NCBI RefSeq assembly: GCF_046541315.1
Contig: NZ_JBKHDN010000085.1
Coordinates: forward strand, 1-11,174
Direction of reading: 5' to 3'
DNA from: Lamprobacter sp046541315
GTDB lineage: Bacteria > Pseudomonadota > Gammaproteobacteria > Chromatiales > Chromatiaceae
DNA length: 11,174 nt
Part shown: positions 6,450-11,174 of the stretch, piece after piece
Position numbering within the stretch: position 1 is the first letter of the stretch
Layout: every line of letters starts with the position of its first letter
The notes under the pieces: generated by a model
The model's database searches: none
Told to the model about the DNA's origin: nothing
The model's input: the letters and a program-made list of their open reading frames with translations, nothing else
Translations under genes and position numbers: made by a program

Positions 6450-7082
6450 ATGGCCAGCTCGCATCAATTCCTCGAGATCCACCCGCAAGACCCGCAGGCG
6501 CGGCTGATTCAGCGCGCGGCGGCGGTGTTCGAGTCCGGTGGCGTGGTGGTCTACCCGACCGACTCTTCCTATGCGCTCGGCTGTCAGCTCGGCGATAAAG
6601 CGGCGTTGGATCGCATCCGCATGATCCGACGGATCGACGACAATCACCATTTCACCTTGGTGTGCCGGGATCTGTCGGAGATCGCGACCTATGCCCGCAT
6701 CGATAATCATGGCTATCGGCAGCTCAAATCGTTGACGCCCGGGCCTTATACCTTCATCTTCCAGGCCACCAAGCAGGTGCCGCGTCGATTACTGCACCCC
6801 AAGCGCCGCGCCATCGGCATTCGCGTGCCGGGCACGCCGATCACCCAGGCCTTGCTGACCGAACTCGATCAGCCGATCCTGAGCACGACCCTGATCATGC
6901 CCGGCGACGAGGAGCCGATGGATGACGTGCTCGAGATCCGCGAGACCATCGGCCATTGTGTCGATCTGATCATCGATGGCGGCATCTGCGGCAACCAACC
7001 GACCACGGTGGTCGATATGACGCAGGATCCGCCGGCCGTCGTGCGTGAAGGCAAGGGCGATATGAGGGTGTTTCAGCAGTAA
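6450..7082 (+). CDS. yciO: YciO, Sua5/YrdC/TsaC-like domain protein
   Basis: The protein belongs to the Sua5/YrdC fold, whose TsaC and Sua5 members make threonylcarbamoyl-AMP for the tRNA modification t6A. YciO is a separate branch whose true role is unsettled. The 210-residue product aligns along its full length with E. coli YciO (206 residues). Shared blocks are FLEIHPQDPQARLI near the start, VVVYPTDSSYALGC at 32-45, HHFTLVCRDLSE at 66-77, TPGPYTFIF at 96-104, VPRRLLHPKRRAIGIRVP at 110-127, PILSTTLIMPG at 142-152 and PTTVVDM at 184-190. Where TsaC and Sua5 have a Ser-Ala-Asn motif this protein reads STTLI, without the Asn, typical of the YciO branch. The ATG at 6450 gives the family N-terminus; a longer frame from 6375 overlaps rnm and is unlikely. 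Many pipelines will label it L-threonylcarbamoyladenylate synthase. Confidence 0.94.
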   Translation: MASSHQFLEIHPQDPQARLIQRAAAVFESGGVVVYPTDSSYALGCQLGDKAALDRIRMIRRIDDNHHFTLVCRDLSEIATYARIDNHGYRQLKSLTPGPYTFIFQATKQVPRRLLHPKRRAIGIRVPGTPITQALLTELDQPILSTTLIMPGDEEPMDDVLEIRETIGHCVDLIIDGGICGNQPTTVVDMTQDPPAVVREGKGDMRVFQQ

Positions 7083-7110
7083 TCCGCCGTTCCTCCCCAG
7101 TGGCGCCTCG

Positions 7111-7170
7111 GTTGCTTCCCAGTTCGTCGCTTCCCAATTCGTTGCTTCTTAGTTCGTCGCTTCCCAATTC
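7111..7170 (+). repeat. 15-bp tandem repeat, 4 copies (2 x 30 bp), between yciO and the M50 gene
   Basis: Four head-to-tail 15-bp units fill 60 bp: GTTGCTTCCCAGTTC (7111), GTCGCTTCCCAATTC (7126), GTTGCTTCTTAGTTC (7141) and GTCGCTTCCCAATTC (7156). Units 1 and 3 and units 2 and 4 are most alike, so the array is best read as a 30-bp unit duplicated with two mismatches. It lies in the 130-bp gap between yciO and the M50 protease gene. An in-frame TAG in the third unit rules out a longer M50 protein through the array. No promoter or terminator is evident. Confidence 0.85.
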
Positions 7171-7212
7171 CCCGCCGTCTTTGGCCTCCGCTTTCGGACT
7201 CATATCGTCTCT

Positions 7213-8031
7213 ATGGAATCCGTCTCTCAAACCCTGTTGACGATCCTGCTGATCGCGGTGCCGGTGCTGTTCGCGATCACCGTGCACGAAGCCGCGCATG
7301 GCTGGGTCGCCAATCGCCGCGGCGATCCGACCGCCGCCATGCTCGGGCGCGTGACCTTCAATCCGTTCAAGCACATCGATCCAGTCGGCACCCTCCTCGT
7401 GCCCTTGTTGATCTTCTTCAGCTCGAAGACCCTGCTCGGGGTGCCGTTCCTGTTCGGCTGGGCCAAGCCGGTGCCGGTCAACTGGCGCCTGCTGCGCAAT
7501 CCACGCTGGGACATGGCGCTGGTCGCCGTCGCCGGGCCTGGCGTCAATCTGCTGATGGCGATCGCCTGGGGTCTGGCCTTGCAACTGATGATCTGGCTGG
7601 TGATCGGGTTGGACGCGAGCGTCGACATTCCAAGCGCCTTGCTGTATTTCTACGTCGAACTCTGCGTGATCGGCGTGCTGATCAATCTGTTTTTGATGGC
7701 GCTCAATCTGATTCCGGTGCTGCCGCTCGATGGCGGGCGCGTGCTCAGCGCGTTCTTGCCGCGCCCGCTAGCCCGTGGCTTTGCGCGCTTGGAGCCCTAT
7801 GGGCTGCTGATCCTGGTGGCGCTCTTGATGCTGCCGAACGGGCAGCCGCCTGGCGTGCTCGGCGCGATCCTGCGCCCGGCGGTCAATGGCGCCTTGTTCG
7901 TGATCCCGGGTTCCGAGCTGGTCCGTGAGCGTTTTCTAGCACCGCAAGCAGACAGTGCCGCGCACGAGCAAGCGCCTCCCGCCTCCGACCAACCCCTGAT
8001 CCTTCCCTCTTTAAGATTAACGAAGGCCTGA
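7213..8031 (+). CDS. Site-2 protease family (M50) membrane zinc metalloprotease
   Basis: M50 proteases cleave substrates within the membrane. This 272-residue protein is of the short single-domain type without PDZ domains. The zinc motif HEAAH is at residues 25-29 in the first membrane segment. The family NPFKHIDPVGT motif is at 50-60, and the third zinc ligand is D173 in the NLIPVLPLDGGRVL segment (165-178). Hydrophobic segments are at about 8-24, 58-71, 101-133, 145-170 and 195-207. The last 40 residues are a polar tail of low complexity beyond the usual core. The ATG at 7213 has no strong Shine-Dalgarno sequence but yields the correct family N-terminus. trpS starts 6 nt after the stop codon, so the two are probably co-transcribed; M50 next to trpS-scpA-scpB is a recurrent gammaproteobacterial arrangement. 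The substrate is unknown. Confidence 0.95.
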   Translation: MESVSQTLLTILLIAVPVLFAITVHEAAHGWVANRRGDPTAAMLGRVTFNPFKHIDPVGTLLVPLLIFFSSKTLLGVPFLFGWAKPVPVNWRLLRNPRWDMALVAVAGPGVNLLMAIAWGLALQLMIWLVIGLDASVDIPSALLYFYVELCVIGVLINLFLMALNLIPVLPLDGGRVLSAFLPRPLARGFARLEPYGLLILVALLMLPNGQPPGVLGAILRPAVNGALFVIPGSELVRERFLAPQADSAAHEQAPPASDQPLILPSLRLTKA

Positions 8032-8036
8032 AGCCC

Positions 8037-9254
8037 TTGACTTCCGTTGCCAACCAAACCCATCGTGTCCTCTCCGGCATGCGTCCGACCGGCAAGCTCC
8101 ATCTCGGCCACTATCATGGTGTGCTGAAGAACTGGATCGCGCTCCAGCATGAGTACGAGTGCTTCTTCTTCGTCGCCGATTGGCATGCGCTGACCACCGA
8201 CTACGAAGACCCCTCCAACATCCCCCAGGCCAGCTTCGACATGGTGGTCGACTGGCTCGCCGCCGGCATCAGCGCGGGCGCGGCGACCCTGTTCATCCAG
8301 TCGCGGGTGCCGGAGCACGCCGAGCTGCATCTGCTGTTGTCGATGATCACGCCGCTCGGCTGGCTCGAGCGCGTGCCGAGCTATAAGGATCAGCAGGAAA
8401 AGCTCAAGGAGAAGGACCTGGCGACCTACGGCTTCCTCGGCTATCCGCTCTTGCAGAGCGCCGACATCCTCATCTACAAGGCCGGCGCCGTGCCGGTCGG
8501 CGAGGATCAGGTCGCCCATGTCGAGATGACGCGCGAGATCGCCCGCCGCTTCAATCACATCTATGGCCGCGAGCCGGACTTCGAGGCCCAGGCCGAGCAG
8601 GCCAAGCGCAAGATGGGCAAGAAGAACGCGAAGATGTTCGATCAGTTCAGGCGCCGCTATCAGGAGCAGGGCGATCAGGAAGCGCTCGATGTCGCCCGCG
8701 CGCTGCTCGAGACGCAGGCCAACATCACCATCGCCGATCGCGAGCGCTTGCTCGGCTACCTCGAGGGCGGTGGCCGGGTGATCCTGCCCGAGCCCGCGCC
8801 GCTGCTGACCAAGGCGGCGAAGATGCCGGGACTCGATGGACAGAAGATGTCCAAATCCTACGGCAACACCATCGCCCTGCGCGATGACCCTGATGCCGTC
8901 GAGCAGAAATTGCGCACCATGCCGACCGATCCGGCCCGCGTGCGCCGCACCGATCCGGGCAATCCGGAGGTCTGCCCGGTCTGGCAGTTCCATCAGGTCT
9001 ACTCGGAGCCCGAGGTCAAGGACTGGGTGCAGCAGGGCTGCCGCAGCGCCGGCATCGGCTGCCTCGAGTGCAAGCAGCCGATCATCGACGCCGTGCGCAA
9101 GGAGCTGGAGCCGATCCAGGCCGAGGCGAAACGGCTCGAGGCCGAGCCGGACCTGGTGCGCTCGTTCATCAACGAGGGCTGCGAACGCGCCCGCGATACC
9201 GCGCGCGAGACCATGGAGGATGTCCGCCACGTGATGTCGCTGCGTCAGGGCTGA
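8037..9254 (+). CDS. trpS: Tryptophanyl-tRNA synthetase TrpS
   Basis: TrpS charges tRNA-Trp with tryptophan at the expense of ATP. It is a class I synthetase: the HIGH-like motif HLGH is at residues 22-25 after SGMRPTGK, and KMSKS is at 270-274. The 405-residue length exceeds the E. coli type (about 334). The difference is mainly an extra charged segment at about 178-250 (MGKKNAKMF, RRRYQEQGD, then GYLEGGGRVILPEP) found in a subset of proteobacterial TrpS proteins. Cysteines cluster at C313, C335, C342 and C345. No ATG stands before the conserved RVLSGMRPTG. The first ATG in frame (residue 15) would cut into the ATP-binding motif, so TTG at 8037 is the best start, with GAAGG at 8022-8026 as a distant Shine-Dalgarno. 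An upstream in-frame CTG at 8028 is a poorer alternative. It follows the M50 gene by 5 nt. Confidence 0.97.
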   Translation: MTSVANQTHRVLSGMRPTGKLHLGHYHGVLKNWIALQHEYECFFFVADWHALTTDYEDPSNIPQASFDMVVDWLAAGISAGAATLFIQSRVPEHAELHLLLSMITPLGWLERVPSYKDQQEKLKEKDLATYGFLGYPLLQSADILIYKAGAVPVGEDQVAHVEMTREIARRFNHIYGREPDFEAQAEQAKRKMGKKNAKMFDQFRRRYQEQGDQEALDVARALLETQANITIADRERLLGYLEGGGRVILPEPAPLLTKAAKMPGLDGQKMSKSYGNTIALRDDPDAVEQKLRTMPTDPARVRRTDPGNPEVCPVWQFHQVYSEPEVKDWVQQGCRSAGIGCLECKQPIIDAVRKELEPIQAEAKRLEAEPDLVRSFINEGCERARDTARETMEDVRHVMSLRQG

Positions 9255-9353
9255 GCGGCATGATCGTTCGAGCCGATCGCCGCCCAACACTGGACCCGCA
9301 GCCCAGCCTCGACCGGATTGTCGTCTCCGCGCGTCAGGGCGGATGGCGATAGC

Positions 9354-9370
9354 GCGCTCGCAGCGAGCGC
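9354..9370 (+). other. Hairpin between trpS and scpA
   Basis: GCGCTCG (9354-9360) and CGAGCGC (9364-9370) form a perfect 7-bp stem with a 3-nt loop, 99 nt after the trpS stop. No T-tract follows. If scpA starts at 9385 the hairpin is intergenic and just upstream of the start, where it could act on read-through or translation initiation. If scpA starts at 9343 it lies in the coding sequence. Its function is unproven. Confidence 0.4.
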
Positions 9371-9384
9371 GGCCGAGCCAGAGC

Positions 9385-10359
9385 ATGTCCGAGCCGAGTC
9401 ACCCGAGCAGCCCGCTGACACTGTCCCCCGCCCAGGACTCGGCGGTGGCTTCGCGCCAGCCGCCCGAAGAGGCGGATCATCGGCTGCCGGAGACGGTTCC
9501 GGCGACGGACGCTGCCGGTGATCGAGAGCCTGAACAAGCGTCCCTGCACGCGGCAGGGACTGTCAGCGGAACGGCCGCGCGCTTGGCAATAGTACGCGGC
9601 GAGCCGCTGCTGAAGCTGCCGGAAGATCTCTACATCCCCCCGGACGCGCTCGAGATCTTTCTCGACACCTTCGAGGGGCCGCTGGATCTGCTGCTCTATC
9701 TGATCCGCCGACAGAATCTCGATATCCTCGACATCCCGATCATCGAGATCACCGCCCAGTACATGGAATACGTGGAGCTGATGAAGGAGGTTCGGCTCGA
9801 ACTGGCCGCCGAGTATCTGGTGATGGCCGCGATGCTCTGCGAGATCAAATCGCGGATGCTGTTGCCGCGCACCGACGACGACAGCGGGGAGGACGCCGAC
9901 CCGCGCGCCGAGCTGGTGCGCCGGCTGGCCGAATACGAGCAGTTCAAGCAAGCCGCGCAAGACCTGGATGCCTTGCCGCGCCTGGAGCGCGACGGGTTCG
10001 CGGTGCGGGCGTCGGTGCCGCCGGGGCATGTCCAGCGCATTCCGCCGGCGGTCGAACTCGATGAGCTGCTGGCGGCCTTGCAGGGCGTCTTGGCGCGCGC
10101 CGACCTGTTCAGCAGCCATCAGATCGCGCGCGAATCGCTGTCCTTGCGCGAGCGGATGTCGGCGGTGCTGGAGCGCATCGATGGCGCCGAGCTGGTGCTC
10201 TTCGGCGAGCTGTTCGAGGTCAGCGAGGGCCGCGCCGGCGTGGTGGTCAGCTTCCTCGCCGTGCTGGAACTGTTGAAGGCGGCGACGCTGGAGCTGATCC
10301 AGGTCGCGCCCTTTGCGCCGATTCGGCTGCGCCGGCGTGGGGTTGACGAGGCGGCATGA
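9385..10359 (+). CDS. scpA: Segregation and condensation protein ScpA
   Basis: ScpA is the kleisin subunit that bridges SMC heads and binds ScpB in the SMC-ScpAB condensin complex. From this start it has 324 residues. About residues 1-65 are a Pro/Ser/Ala/Glu-rich, probably disordered extension. The kleisin N-terminal helix region begins with DALEIFLDTFEGPLDLLLYL (87-106), followed by LDILDIPI and EYLVMAAMLCEIKSRMLLP (143-161). An acidic linker and a middle segment with EYEQFKQAAQDLD come next, and the C-terminal winged helix (VVSFLAVLELLK, 287-298) ends in IRLRRRG. The start is uncertain. An in-frame ATG at 9343 would add 14 residues, but that stretch is Arg-rich, uses the rare codon ATA, holds a hairpin and has AGGG only 3 nt upstream. 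I prefer 9385, though it lacks a clear Shine-Dalgarno. The stop overlaps scpB (ATGA), as expected for stoichiometric partners. Confidence 0.94.
   Translation: MSEPSHPSSPLTLSPAQDSAVASRQPPEEADHRLPETVPATDAAGDREPEQASLHAAGTVSGTAARLAIVRGEPLLKLPEDLYIPPDALEIFLDTFEGPLDLLLYLIRRQNLDILDIPIIEITAQYMEYVELMKEVRLELAAEYLVMAAMLCEIKSRMLLPRTDDDSGEDADPRAELVRRLAEYEQFKQAAQDLDALPRLERDGFAVRASVPPGHVQRIPPAVELDELLAALQGVLARADLFSSHQIARESLSLRERMSAVLERIDGAELVLFGELFEVSEGRAGVVVSFLAVLELLKAATLELIQVAPFAPIRLRRRGVDEAA
9540..9560 (+). repeat. Inverted repeat inside the scpA linker region
   Basis: GTCCCTGC (9540-9547) and GCAGGGAC (9553-9560) form a perfect 8-bp stem with a 5-nt loop. It lies in the segment coding for the disordered N-terminal extension of ScpA, where protein constraint is low. 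It may be incidental. Confidence 0.4.
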
Positions 10360-11174
10360 GCGACTGGGAGCAAGACCTCGGCGCAGCTGAACGGGATGCT
10401 CGCGTGAGTGGCTCGAATGATGCGAATGGCGCGAATGGCGCGAATGGCGCGAATGGCGCGCACCAGTATAGGCTCTCGTTGCCCGTGCCCGAGGTCAAGC
10501 CGGTGATCGAGGGGGCGTTGCTGGCCGCTGGAGCGCCGCTGTCGGTCGAGCGCCTCCAGGGCCTCTACGAAGACCCTGAGCGCCCGAGCCGGGAACAGGT
10601 GCTGGCGGCGCTCGAGGCCCTGCGCGAGGACTACCGGGGCCGTGGTATCGAGCTGGTCGAGGTCGCCAGCGGCTGGCGGGTGCAGGTGCGCGCCGAGGTG
10701 GCGCCCTGGGTCGCGCGACTGTGGCAGGAGCGGCCGACGCGCTACTCGCGCGCGCTGCTCGAAACCCTGGCGCTGATCGCCTACCGGCAGCCGATCACCC
10801 GGGGCGAGATCGAGCAGATCCGCGGCGTCGCGGTGAGCACGCCGCTCATCAAGACCCTCACCGAACGCGATTGGGTGCGGGTGGTCGGCCATCGCGAGGT
10901 GCCGGGGCGTCCCGCGCTCTACGCCACCACCCGCCGCTTTCTCGACTATTTCGGGTTGCGCTCGCTCAATGAACTGCCGCCCTTGGCCGAGATCCGCGAT
11001 GCCGGCCGCTTCGAGCCGGCGTTGGAGGGGGGCGCTGGTACCGATGACGACGACGCGGATCAAGCTGACAGCGAGGAGACCGAAGCGGCGGACGTGTCGG
11101 CCCCGATGCTGACCCCGAAGCTGACCCCGGAGCCGTCCCCGGAGCCGTCCCCGAAGACGCTCTCGGAGACCCAT
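10356..11174 (+). CDS. scpB: Segregation and condensation protein ScpB (3' end outside window)
   Basis: ScpB is the dimeric winged-helix partner of ScpA in the SMC condensin complex. The frame is open from ATG at 10356 to the window edge (273 codons, no stop seen). The ATG overlaps the scpA stop (ATGA) and has GAGG 4 nt upstream. Residues 1-36 are a non-conserved leader with an Asn-Gly-Ala repeat. The first winged helix begins near VKPVIEGALLAAGAPLSVERL (47-67). The second carries the strongest signature: TRYSRALLETLALIAYRQPI, then RGVAVSTPLIKTL, and GHREVPGRPALYATTRRFLDYFGLRSLNELPPL before about residue 210. After that comes an acidic Asp/Glu-rich stretch and a Pro/Thr/Ser-rich repeat tail that reaches the edge. 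The tail is much longer than the ScpB core and probably disordered. An rluB-type pseudouridine synthase often follows in related genomes, but it is not in the window. Confidence 0.96.
   Translation, partial: MSDWEQDLGAAERDARVSGSNDANGANGANGANGAHQYRLSLPVPEVKPVIEGALLAAGAPLSVERLQGLYEDPERPSREQVLAALEALREDYRGRGIELVEVASGWRVQVRAEVAPWVARLWQERPTRYSRALLETLALIAYRQPITRGEIEQIRGVAVSTPLIKTLTERDWVRVVGHREVPGRPALYATTRRFLDYFGLRSLNELPPLAEIRDAGRFEPALEGGAGTDDDDADQADSEETEAADVSAPMLTPKLTPEPSPEPSPKTLSETH
10416..10460 (+). repeat. 9-bp tandem repeat, 5 copies, in the ScpB leader
   Basis: AATGATGCG (10416-10424) is followed by four identical units of AATGGCGCG (10425-10460). In the scpB frame they encode Asn-Asp-Ala and then four Asn-Gly-Ala triplets. 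Identical copies at the DNA level, synonymous positions included, point to recent expansion by replication slippage. Because the unit is 9 bp, copy-number changes keep the frame. Confidence 0.9.
11109..11156 (+). repeat. 12-bp degenerate tandem repeat, 4 copies, in the ScpB tail
   Basis: Units CTGACCCCGAAG (11109), CTGACCCCGGAG (11121), CCGTCCCCGGAG (11133) and CCGTCCCCGAAG (11145) are head to tail. In frame they encode Leu-Thr-Pro-Lys, Leu-Thr-Pro-Glu, Pro-Ser-Pro-Glu and Pro-Ser-Pro-Lys, a proline-rich charged tail. The array may extend past the window edge. Confidence 0.75.

Noticed and set aside
6970..7584. A minus-strand frame in which the 15-bp array would encode a pentapeptide repeat (Glu-Leu-Gly-Ser-Asp)
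   Set aside because: The frame lies antisense to the ends of yciO and the M50 gene and its non-repeat part has shadow composition. The repeat peptide simply follows from a 15-bp unit.
7797..9386. A 529-codon minus-strand open frame opposite the M50 gene and trpS
   Set aside because: It covers two secure plus-strand genes, shows no domain and has the low-information composition of a shadow frame.

Overview
This is a GC-rich bacterial chromosomal window made almost entirely of core housekeeping genes in an arrangement typical of Gammaproteobacteria. The pairs zipA-ligA, yciB(ispZ)-yciI, rnm-yciO and trpS-scpA-scpB, and the sequence character of the proteins, fit a Chromatiales-like organism (purple sulfur bacteria and relatives). 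That taxonomic placement is inference from gene order and protein feel; no marker gene in the window fixes it.

Layout. (1) 1-2644, plus strand: the C-terminal part of the cell-division protein ZipA, overlapping by ATGA with a complete NAD-dependent DNA ligase LigA. (2) 2645-3421: an intergenic stretch, a 96-residue protein of unknown function (2872-3162) and a convergent gap with stem-loops. (3) 3422-5381 (or 5423), minus strand: an apparent operon yciB - yciI - periplasmic parvulin-type peptidyl-prolyl isomerase, transcribed toward the window start. (4) 5424-5523: a divergent intergenic region. (5) 5524-11174, plus strand: rnm (PHP-domain exoribonuclease) - yciO - M50 membrane metalloprotease - trpS - scpA - scpB, closely spaced; scpB runs off the right edge.

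Functional themes are cell division and envelope (ZipA, YciB), DNA replication and repair (LigA), chromosome segregation (ScpA and ScpB, the partners of SMC), RNA and translation (Rnm, YciO, TrpS), and periplasmic or membrane protein quality control (the parvulin and the M50 protease). No phage, insertion sequence, CRISPR array, tRNA or rRNA was found.

No obviously new system is visible. The points worth a second look are modest: a 96-residue unrecognised protein behind ligA, an extra segment of about 45 residues inside YciB, several short tandem repeats with 9, 12 or 15 bp units in linkers and gaps, strong hairpins at gene ends, and a non-ATG start for trpS. Several start codons (yciB, scpA, trpS) are uncertain and are discussed in their entries.
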